Shown here: one piece after another, positions 44,429 through 54,223 of the stretch
Layout: each line of letters starts with the position of its first letter
Numbering within the stretch: the stretch's first letter is position 1
Origin: Sequoia sempervirens
Taxonomy: Eukaryota; Streptophyta; Pinopsida; Cupressales; Cupressaceae
Reading direction: 5' to 3'
NCBI GenBank assembly: GCA_007258455.2
Contig: VDFB02262723.1
Coordinates: 62,001 to 126,000, forward strand
DNA length: 64,000 bases
Notes under the pieces: model-generated
The model's input: only the letters and a program-made list of their open reading frames with translations
Told to the model about the DNA's origin: nothing
Database searches by the model: none
Program-made: the position numbers and the translations under genes

Positions 44429-47400
44429 ATGGCTGAAACAAGGACAACTGGCAAGGACAACAATGGTGCATCCAGGCAAGCTGTCATCAAGAAGCTGAGC
44501 AAGCCTTTCATGCCAGAGTCAAAGTTTACGTCAAAGTTGGCCAAGCTTGCTGACACGAATTTGGGCTCTTTCAACTTGGAGACCTTCAAGAATCGAATGC
44601 TGGGAATTGGTAGTCATCAACCTTTAGCCACTTCACACAACATCATTCGAAGTGGATTATATGCAGCTGTTGGTTTCCCACCAGCCATTTAGTGTTCGGA
44701 GCTGATGATGGAGTGCGCCAACTGCTATGAGAAGGATCACAGATCAATTATGTCACTGGATGGTCAAGTGCTCACCAACCTCACTCCTGCTGCCATTGGT
44801 GAAGCTTTTGGAATCCCAACACACAGGAATATGATCTACAAATCGAGAGAACGTGCTGAGCGAATGTATGCTTCTGCATTCGAGAGATGTACGGAGACGA
44901 TCAATACTCGCTGGATGAGCAACCTCAAGCCCTCTCGTACGAAGTTGCCAAGGCAAATTATATCAGATGACTTGAAGCAGGAGTACTGTGATTTCATTAT
45001 GATGCTAAGTAGAGTTGGAGGTTCCCCTCAAGCTTTTATTTTCGAGCCATGGATGTTCTATTACATCAACCTCGTGCTGGAAGGAAAGGATTACGTCAAC
45101 TGGGCTAAAATGATCAGTGACAATTTGCACGAGCAGCTCCTGAGTTTGAGAAGAACGAAGACATTCTATATGGGCTCTTACATCATTTACATGCTGGCTC
45201 GTATGACAAAGTATAGAGGGATTTCATATAAGGAGCCTGTTGGGTGTGGCTCTCATCAATTCAAAATCCATGAGGCTTGTCCACAGTTGCACTTGACAAA
45301 CACTACTCATTACAAGCGTGTCAACGACGCTTTTACCATGCACATCACGAGAACACTTCAAGAGCGTATGCATCATAGGATCTCGAGGGAAGCTCAAGAA
45401 TTGATTGAAAGGTATGGGTGCTGGTTTATACAATTTCCAAAGTTTTCCTATATAAGGCTGCAAGGATTTTCTTCATACCCATATAGGCTGCCTAAGTACC
45501 CAACCAACAGAATTTTAATGTTAGAGATATCTAGGCAATTGATTGCCTACGATAAGATTCAGAAGAAAAAGAGGAAGGGAGATGTTGACTTCCCAATTGT
45601 CATGGGCAATTCAGACGAAGTGTGTCCTTCACTTCAAGCAGCTAGAGAAGCTGAGAGTGAGTTTCAGTTCTTTCACTTTTCCTATCACACCAGTAGACAG
45701 CATTATGATCCACATAACAATATCAGATGGGTACTGTCAGAAGAATTTAAACATAAGGCAAACATTGAGGATTATTGGGTTGGTGCATCAGACGAGGCTG
45801 AAGTTAGGAAGAGAGTGTTCTCTAGGTTGCCATTGAGTATGATCAGGGAGTGTGAAGTTACTCCAGTACCAGATCAGGTGAGCGAGGACATAAGTGTTCT
45901 CCATCCAGATTATGAGGCTATGAGAGATACTCCACTTCCACTCCCGGATTGGTCAGAACCAGAGATTGCTGACTTGGACACACTTTCTATTCCAGTCTTG
46001 ACATTTACCAGAGCATGGGTTGACAGGCATGTGAGCAGATTGAAGAGTAGGTCGATTGCATTGACTTACAATTTGATGGGAGATCACAGGACACACACCA
46101 CCAGCAGGAAGAAACAGATTACACGAGGTCCAGAATCTCGAAGAAAGGAGCCTGTTCAGCCAGAGCCTCCAAGAGTTGTAGTTGAATCACCCACGCCATT
46201 GGAGACACGTTCTCCAAGTATACAGGAGGTTTCACTTTTTGCTGATCAAAGAAACGCATTGAATCAGGTGCAAGTGGTACAAGAAGATAATCAGCTACCA
46301 CGGAGAGAGTCAGTAGGCTAGAGTGTCAACACACCTAGTAGAGATGATCAGCAGACCGATGAGGGGACTGCTACTGACCCTCAGTTTCAGCAAGAGTTAG
46401 AGGCGGCTTTAGATGATGATATAGTTTCAGGAGATACTCAGCCACTTGAGGCCGATGAGCCTCACCAGAATGATATCGAAGTTGAACAAGTCCGTGAAGT
46501 AGAAGCACAAGAACAACAGCCCTTTGTTATTCAGCATGTTGTGCCTGATTGGCTCAGAGATAGGATGAGGAGCCCCAGCGAAGAAATTGATCCAGCAATT
46601 GAGATGGAAGAGTTTTTAAACAGGATCAACGCACCTCCACAAAAGAAGAGAGCACAAATTTTTTCAAAAATATCAACTGATGAGGATGGCTCTCGCACCC
46701 TTCATATGGCAGTGCCACAGGTTGATTGTGATCGAGATGAAGCAGTGCCCGAGAATTATGTGATCACAACAGTGGAGTTAGGACGTCCCACAGGTGCACA
46801 GATTGTTGAAGAATGTGATAATTCCTATCAGGCACTCAAGGACAAATTATTTAAAAAGGAAGGAAAATATAAGAAATTGAAGAAAGAACATAAGACATTG
46901 ATAGGATACGTGCAACACTTGGCTCGTTCTTGTGGGCAGGAGATTCCAGCAATAGAGCTTCCAGCTGATTTATCTATAGAGTCAGTTACCGGCTTGTTGG
47001 AGTTGAGAAAAATGGCACAGGAAGCAGATAAATGGATTACAGGAGTTCGTGCCGAGACAGAAAAGTTCATGGAAGACCTTGCTCATGCTTTCCAGTAAGC
47101 TTCCAGTATTACGACACGTATGGAGGCAGTTGATCAGGCTTGGGGTGATGCTTCTGTTTATCAGAGCAAAGTTATTCAGCGTCTGGAGGCCTTGAGGCAT
47201 GTTCCTTTGCAGATGTTGATTGATGGAGTCATTCAGGAGAATGATAGATATGACTTTTCTAGATGGTACTCTTCAGTAATCACGGGGCGTGGTTTCTTCG
47301 ACACAGCACAGGCGGATTCAGCTAGAGTTCAAAAGGCTATGACAAACATCATTGATGGAATCTAGAACACCTTGGAGGCAATCTTTGCTAGACGGCTGAA

Positions 47401-47722
47401 TCCTAATGAGGTGACTACCAATAATTTGAGGGGTAGGCTGGTGCCTTTCTTTTCAGAAGTAAAGACCTTTGTACAAGATGACTTTGAGAACACTTCTACT
47501 TTCTCCAGCTTGATTCAGAGCATGCAAGATTCCTTAGTCGCTTGGAGAAAATCTTGTGCACGGCATGAACAGTCAGTTACGGTGTTAGAGTTTCAGCTTG
47601 ATTGCATTCCACTTATTTCAGTTCAGGAGGTTGAGGCTGTACTTGCTAGATTCATTGAGTTTGCAGCCAGAGAAAAGGAGAATGGGAATGCACTTCTGGA
47701 TGATGATCTTCTAGAAGACTGA
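44429..47722 (+). pseudogene. Full-length ORF of family 1, 1,097 codons, four in-frame stops
   Basis: One uninterrupted register from ATG (44429) to TGA (47722), broken only by TAG at 44690, TAG at 46319, TAA at 47096 and TAG at 47363. At the second and third, L has glutamine; at the first, C has glutamine. Landmarks: residues 1-90 basic, with ASRQAVIKKLSK; about 205 FEPWMFYY; about 232 NWAKMISDNLHEQL; about 330 WFIQFPKFSYIRLQG; about 448 EDYW; about 526 TFTRAWVDRHV; a Glu/Gln-rich linker; about 707 WLRDRM; about 784 ELGRPTGAQI; a Lys-rich coiled coil at about 805-850; end LDDDLLED. No transposase DDE/D, polymerase or zinc-finger pattern is seen. Part of residues 100-400 has the flavour of plant transposon-associated domains, but I cannot name a family. 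The start matches C and lies just after an AG. Confidence 0.8.
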
Positions 47723-48697
47723 TTGTGGGCATTAATTGCCTTTACTATTTTGGGAGTTGTTGATGTGATTTTTGTGATCGCACCAATCAGCAGAACGAAA
47801 TTGTCCGAAGGCTACTCCGTTCTCTCTTGATCAAAGTATTCCGTGCGCTAAGATTGCGAGAAAGTTCGCACGTTCAACTCCAAGGTTCCGAAATACTTAG
47901 AATACCCTCATTTGGTTTGATGTGAATTGCTGTTTTCATGAGGGGACTTACACAATTGTTCAGGATTCTTGCAGTTAACAGTAAATGGATGATTGGAAGG
48001 GATTTGTATAGTGTGGATGATTTGGCAATAAGTACGTTTTCCTAAAGCTAACCAGAAATGTGCGGAAAGTAAATGAGTGTAGGGCCTAAGAAACTTATAT
48101 TCTATTGTAAATGCAGGATATGTGGAGCTCGATTTCAGCAAACTTCGACCGAATTTCACCTAGCCTCCCGTCGGACAGCTTCAACAAAATTAGTGCAATC
48201 TTCAAAGGGATAGCAAAAGATATTCAGACTACAATTTAGCATACGTATACCATCAGGACGACGCCTATAAGTATACAAACCACAATCGAAGTTAAACTCA
48301 AGATAATGTCCAGTAGACCACGCAAGGCGAACTTGTCATCAACAAGCTGCTAGTGGTATGGAATGAAATGAAGCTACCTCAATAAAACACCACACATCAA
48401 AGTAAACTACTTGCATGAGAAGAAGATTATGCTACTTTATGCTACTTGGATCCGAAAGGATGAAGAGACCTTGCTAGCTATTTATGACAAAGACGAATTC
48501 CACCATCAATGAAAAGATCTATTATCATGAAAGTTTTACACAACAATCTCTACAAAAGTTTTCAAAGGGAAAACTTTCTTTCTTCTCCACACTATGCTAA
48601 ACTATCAAGCAAAATGTCTACTCTGCTCTACTCTCTAGTCTCCAATCTTTAGCTCAATTCTAATTCTAATGATGTACAAATGAGGGGGACTCCCCCC

Positions 48698-48704
48698 TTT
48701 TATA
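48698..48704 (-). promoter_or_regulatory. TATA box of C
   Basis: Minus-strand TATAAAA followed by GGGGGGAGTCCCCCTCATTTG. The GGGGGA/TCCCCC pair can form a hairpin at the expected start of transcription. It lies about 950 bp before the 3' end. Confidence 0.7.
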
Positions 48705-48867
48705 GGTAGCCCAGTCCAATGGACGGCTAAGATTACAATCAAAAGAGTGGCTAAGATTAAGCCACCGCAGTCCTAACCCTAAAAACTACCAGAATGGGGA
48801 GTGGTGCAATAAATGAGCAAAGATTCCCACTCACTCGCAAAATAGTAAAGGCAATTAATGCCCACAA

Positions 48868-49431
48868 TTAGTCTTCTAGAAGATCATCGTCCAGTAGTGC
48901 ATTCCCGTCGGACAGCTTAGTACGAGAGGGCTTGGGATTGCTCATCCAGTGAGTATTGATCGCCTCCGTACATCTCTCGAATGCAGAAGCATACATTCGC
49001 TCAACTCGCTCCCTTGATTTGTAAATCATGTTTCTATGCACTGGGATTCCAAAGGCTTCACCAATGGCAGCAGGAGTGAGGTTGGCGAGCACTTGACCAT
49101 CTGGTGACATGATTGACCTGTGATCTTTCTCATAGCAGTCGGCGCACTCCATCATCAGCTCCGAACATTGAATGGCTGGAGGGAAACCAGTAGCTGCATA
49201 TAATCCGCTTCGAACAATGTTGTGCGAAGTGTTCGAAGGTCGATGACTACCAATCCCCAGCATTCTGTTCTTGAAAGTCTCTAGGTTGACGGAGCCCAAG
49301 TTGGTATCTGTCAGCTTGCCCAACTTTGAAGTGAACTTCGATTCTGGCATGACAGACTTGCTCAGCTTCTTTATAACAGCTTGCCTGGATGCACCATTGT
49401 TGTCCTTGCCAGTCACCCTTGCTTCAGCCAT
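48868..49431 (-). CDS. Deleted ORF of C, 187 aa, open from start to stop
   Basis: It begins MAEARVTGKDNNGASRQAV, follows B to about residue 170 (NPKPSRTKL), then jumps to the last residues (GNALLDDDLLED), a deletion of about 900 codons. At the junction lies TCCCGTCGGACAGCTT (48903-48918, plus strand), identical to 48166-48181 in the same element, which looks like filler copied from elsewhere. Unlike B and D it has glutamine (CAA) where they carry TAG. It could make a small protein with the N-terminal domain only, but more likely it is non-functional. The start is taken at 49431 by comparison with B; an in-frame ATG exists at 49449. Confidence 0.55.
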   Translation of the reverse strand: MAEARVTGKDNNGASRQAVIKKLSKSVMPESKFTSKLGKLTDTNLGSVNLETFKNRMLGIGSHRPSNTSHNIVRSGLYAATGFPPAIQCSELMMECADCYEKDHRSIMSPDGQVLANLTPAAIGEAFGIPVHRNMIYKSRERVERMYASAFERCTEAINTHWMSNPKPSRTKLSDGNALLDDDLLED

Positions 49432-51104
49432 CTGCAGGACAATAAACATTCATCAGCAAATTAACTTAGAAAAATAAATAAAATACTTTGCAGGGCCGCC
49501 AGTCGACTTCAAGAAGTTGCACTATTATTTCTCGTTTGCAAACCTCAACTTCTTCTTCAATAAATTCGAGCTTCAATACTAAGAAAATTTCAGCAAATTC
49601 AACACTTCAGCAACTTCAATCAGCAATTTGAACTTTTGTAAATTCGCACTCTCAGCAACTTAGCAAGTGCGCACTTCACAAGCTCAGACTTAGATTTTCA
49701 AATTGCAGCAACCTCCAAATGAATTGGCGCCTATTAACTTCAACAACTTCTCCAACTCCAAGTCGTACTTCTCACTTGCATTTGCAGACTTCAGCAAATT
49801 TTGAACTTCAGCAACTCGCAAGTTTCAGCCTTTAGCAAATTTCAAACTTCTTCAGCACTTCAGTCTCAGCAACAAACTCAACACTGGACTCAGAGCAAAT
49901 CGAATTTCTCTTCAGCTGTGAAAAGAAATGAATAAGTCTCAGCACTTACAGGAAAATCGATTTCTAGAAGAAGGCTAAGTTTAGCCAGTGAATTAAATTT
50001 CCACTACTTCATTTGAATTTCCCTCCTCTAGCGTTTCTGACACTTGTCCGACATCTCATTCTTCTAGAAACTCAACTTTGACTAGCATCCTTTGAATTCA
50101 CTTTCGAAAATTTAAAATTTAAATTCATCATTTAATCAATTTCCATTCGCCAGCCGAAGTTCTGTCTTGCAAATTTTAAATTTTAATCACCTCTGATGCT
50201 CTGGAAAATTCACCTGTGAAGAACTCAATCAAAATCATCTAGGCAATTCACTTCAAATTCGTTGTCTGGAGAAATTCGTTTTGAAAACACATTTTATTCA
50301 CTTTGCCTTAGAAAATTTTAAAATTTTCCCTTAGGAAAATTCACAATTCGAGCACCGATTAAATTCTTCATGCTGAAGGCCTTGGCGAAGTGCAGAAGAC
50401 ATAGAAATCCATTCCTCATCACAAACGTCCAGTACCCAGAAGAAAATTTTCTCTGAAACGCGATGAATCCATGGGTACACAACGAACGGGTTCATTTAAA
50501 TTTTTAAATTTTAAACCTTAGAAAAATATTATTCAATCAATTTTAATCCCGTTCTTCATCTTTGTGAACATCTTGTGGCTCTGACTTGAAATTTTTTTGA
50601 ATTCATCCTGCAATGCCAATATTCTGAACCCGTCACTGGAAAAGTTATTCATGCTTCAGGAAAAATTCATCACCTCAAGTTCTAGGCGTATTTTCTAAGG
50701 AAGAAAATACTTTGCCTTAGAAAAATTTTAAATCACCTTGAAAAAATTTTGCCTTAGGAAATTTTGGTTCAACTTTGTTCACCTTGCCTGTGAGAAAAAT
50801 TATCAACTTCACTTGGAAAATTTTCATGAAGGCGCCTAGCATATTTTATTTTTCACTCACCACCTTGCATTTTATTTCACACTTGAAAGACATTTAAATT
50901 CCCACACCTTAGCAATTATCATTTTTCCCCTTTATACTTCACTTTAGGCGCATATCATGTGTGAAGAGGGACAAGCTTTCAACGCCTAGCATTTAAATCT
51001 CTCCTTTTTGTGCCTTGGGCGCACATTACCCTTGCTAGAAGACTTCACTTCCAACGCCTAGGCAACATTAATTTTTTAATTCTACCCCCACACTCTTTAT
51101 TCAC

Positions 51105-51850
51105 CCTTGGGCGCATTTTGCATGTGGTGAAGGATGAAACACATTCAAACACTCTTGACTTTTTGACTTTGCATGGGCACATTTGAGAGAGAGAGAAGAA
51201 TGAAACTTCAACGTGACTCTTGAGCTTCCTTGTTTCGTCTTCACATGCCCTCTTTTGGGCGCATTTGAGCCTAGGAGGAGGATGGGCGCATATAAGAGGG
51301 TGAGGAGGATTGTAAATTTCCAACACCTTGCATGTGACTCTTCATCTCCCTTTTTTTTGTCCTTACATGCCTGCTTTTGGGCGCATTTTGGCCTAGGAGG
51401 AGGATGAAACATGTTGACTCCTTTGACTTCTTTCTTGCATGGGCGCATTTGATGCTTGTTGAAGGATGGGCACATTTCGGGGGTGGTGGAGGATGAATTT
51501 TTAACTTAGCCATTTTTTCTCATAAAACTTTCAAGGTGGGCGCATTTTGGTTAGGCAGGAGGATTAACATCTTTGACTTTCTTTGACTTCCTTGCTGGAT
51601 GGGCGCATTTTGGCCTAGGAGGTGGACGAGTTTCATACTTAGAATTTTTTTCATGCTACTACCTTGAGTTGGGCGCATTTAGAGGTGGCAGGAGGACGAA
51701 GACTCATATTTAGAAATTTTTTCCATTTTACTCCACCAACCTGGGCGCATTTTACCTAGTGAGCAGGACGAAACCAACACTTAGAAAATTTCTTGATGTT
51801 TCTTCATCAACTTGGGCACATTTCCTGGGTGCTACAGGATGAAGTTCCAG
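51105..51850 (-). repeat. GGGCGCATTT units in C
   Basis: GGGCGCATTT-like motifs at about 51108, 51173, 51257, 51284, 51377, 51439, 51468, 51538, 51602, 51669, 51743 and 51814, each followed by an AGGAGGA-like phrase. The average unit is about 65-70 bp. Confidence 0.75.
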
Positions 51851-51889
51851 ACTTAGTCACTTTTTCTTCGTTTTCGCCAGCTTCTCTGT

Positions 51890-52825
51890 GCCTTACTATT
51901 TATAGTAAGTTCTTCAATTCTTGCATCTCTGAAGCTCAGAATGATTTGAAATTTTGAACGCTGGATCCTCACAACCTTGTTACCCTGTTGACACTGCTAT
52001 TTTTAGCCCATTTTTGAAGGTGGTTTGCTATTTATAGAAACTGCCTGCTTCTGATATCTCCACAACTCCGTTTGATTTGAAATTTGAATGACGTGCTCCT
52101 CACCACGTGACCTGCCTACTGACATCGGCGCATGCAACTGATTTACTATTTTTAGCCTGTTTCCAAAATGACTTACTATAAATAGTAAGTGCTCCGTTTG
52201 ACTTCAAATTTTACTAGCAGATAGCTTGAAGGATGCTGATCGCGGTGGTATACCTCGGTTTTCGAAAATTCGACCTTTTACCCCTCTTTTCGGGCTCAAG
52301 CTGGAAACCCTAATTTATGCATATCAAATGATCTTCGTTTGTTCTTTTCTGCGCATTGCGATCATCGTGATTCGAAGTCTGGGGGGTGCGGGACCTACTA
52401 AAAATAGTAAGTTCCTCATTGAGTGACCATCTCCGTTTGCATGTCACAACTGCGTAGCTCTCGAAAAACCCATAAGGAATATCACGGACATGCAAAGAAA
52501 CCACGACATGCAAACCCTAAAATAGCCTCTGAAGGCTAAACTCGAAAGTTGTCGTCTCACTTTGCATGTTATCTTTATTACGAAGGTCTCGAAAAACCCA
52601 GAAGGAATCTCCAGGCATGCAAAGAAAACCGACATGCAAACCCTAAAAATAGCCTCTGAAGGCTAAACTCAAAGTTGAACTGCTAAAAATAGTAAGTTGT
52701 TCGTTTCAGCTCAAATTTTGCACGCGAGCAGCTCGATGTGTTCTAAATGCAGTGTGACTGTTGGAATTTCAAAAATGCTGACGGAATGCCTTGAATTTCA
52801 TACTTACTAAAAATAGTAAGTACCT
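51890..52825. repeat. ACTTACTAT/ATAGTAAGT inverted-repeat motifs in C
   Basis: Copies near 51894, 52172, 52398 (half), 52682 and 52803, among half copies such as TGCTATTTTTAGC. The copy at 52172 is the complete inverted repeat. Confidence 0.75.
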
Positions 52826-53260
52826 GGAATTTGATGAAATTTCAGTGGAAGCTTGCTGGAAGCATACTGACATCAATGTCAATCTCCGTTTTCAATTTAT
52901 TCACTTCGTTCGACCTCGGACTGACCAGGAAAGTACAAACCCTAATTTTCAGATTCGGCGAAATTCACGTTTACGCTCAAAGGTGGAAACATAACTGGAA
53001 AGGCAGATAGGAAAGAGACAGAAAAAGAGAGAGAGAGAGACAAAAACCAAAGCCAAAAGACCAGAATGGAGCAAAATTTAGGGGGTCCCCATTTTGAATG
53101 GGGCGATGTGTGAAAATGTCACAACAGGAGTGAGTGGGAATCTTGGACTCATTTATTGTACCACTCCCAATTATGGCGGTTTTTAGGGTTAGGGCTAAGG
53201 TGGCTCAATTTGAGCCTTTGATCTGATTGTAATCCAAGCCGTCCTTTGGACTTGACTATC

Positions 53261-53281
53261 TATAAAAGGGGGAGTCCCCCT
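53261..53281 (+). promoter_or_regulatory. TATA box and start-site hairpin of B
   Basis: TATAAAAGGGGGAGTCCCCC, then TCATTTG. TATA at 53261 is followed at once by a GGGGGA/TCCCCC inverted repeat. It lies about 960 bp before the 3' end of B. Confidence 0.72.
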
Positions 53282-54223
53282 CATTTGTAATAGATTATAA
53301 ACTAGAGATTAGAGGAGACTTCAGAGAGTAGAAGAGAGATTGATAGTATAACTATAGCTTGGCATAGCATAGTTTGGAGGAGAAGGAAAGTTTTCCTTTA
53401 AAAACTTTTGTAAGAGATTGTTGTGTAAAACTTTCATAATAGAAGATCTTTTCATTGATGGTGGAATTCGTCTTTGTTATGGATAGCTAGCAAGGTTTCT
53501 TCATCCCTTCAATTCCAAGTAGCGTAAAGTAGCATAAAATAGTTTAAGAATAGCATTTCCATTTCATGCAAGTAGATATTAGTTGTGGGTTTGTGGCATT
53601 AATCAAGGCAACTTCGTTTTATTCCATACCACTAGCGGCTTGTTGACGGCAAGTTTGCCTTGCGTGGTCTACTGGAGCATTTCATAAACTTAACTTCAGT
53701 TGTAGCTCATGCCTTGGTATGTGTCGTTTTGACGGTATCTTGATGCTAGGTTGTAACTTGAAAATTTCTTGCTATCCCCTTGAAGATTGCACCAACTTTG
53801 TATAAGCTGTCCAGCGTGAGGTGGAGTAGAGTTCGGTTGAAGCTGTTGAGATTGATCCCACGTCCCACCTTAGAGTAGGATCTAGAATCTTCTTACCCTT
53901 ACACTTATTTACTTTTTGTTCATCTTTGGTTAGTTTTAGGAAAACGTACTTATTGCTAAATCATTCGCATTATATAAATCCCTTCCAATCATTCATCTAC
54001 TATTAACTGCAAATGTCCTGAACAATTGTGTAAGTCCCCTCGTGAAAACAGCAATTCACAACCAACCAACCGAGGGTATTCTAAGTATTTCGGAACCTTG
54101 GAGTTGAACGTGCAAACTTTGTTGCAATCTTAGCGCATGGAATACTTTGATCAAGAGAGAATGGAGTAGCCTTCAGACAACTTTGTTCTGCTGATTGGTG
54201 CGGTCACAAAAATCACATCAACA

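Larger units (their letters stand above)
47758..53126 (-). mobile_element. Element C: family 1 LTR-like unit, 5,369 bp, internally deleted, TSD ggagt
   Basis: On the minus strand it starts TGTTGTGACA at 53126 and ends ATCACATCAACA at 47758. The duplication ggagt is at 47753-47757 and 53127-53131. It is inserted in B between the ORF tail and the promoter part, in the opposite direction, so the two 1.1-kb 3' parts (47758-48850 and 53127-54223) form a large inverted repeat. It carries the whole non-coding 5' part and leader but a short ORF. Confidence 0.9.
32529..54223 (+). mobile_element. Element B: family 1 giant LTR-like unit (about 8.0 kb without insertions), TSD cggct
   Basis: It starts TGTTGTGACG at 32529 and ends ATCACATCAACA at 54223. 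The duplication cggct is at 32524-32528 and 54224-54228. Order: terminal hairpin, inverted-repeat motifs and GCGCCC units (32529-35729), solo LTR Q, leader, ORF (44429-47722), tail, element C, then the promoter-bearing 3' part (53127-54223). Removing Q and C leaves about 7,994 bp. There is one start and one end, no internal LTR, primer-binding site or polymerase. I read it as a solo LTR with an ORF in U3; a DNA transposon is a less likely alternative. Confidence 0.88.

Noticed and set aside
32529..54223. The giant units as DNA transposons with TGTTG/CAACA terminal repeats
   Set aside because: The inverted match is limited to about 5 bp plus loose similarity, the TSD is 5 bp, a promoter sits near the 3' end and no transposase motif is seen. 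All this suits LTRs better, though it is not excluded.
47758..54223. The two 1.1-kb repeats as an ordinary LTR pair
   Set aside because: They are in opposite orientation; the TSDs show they are the 3' parts of C and B.
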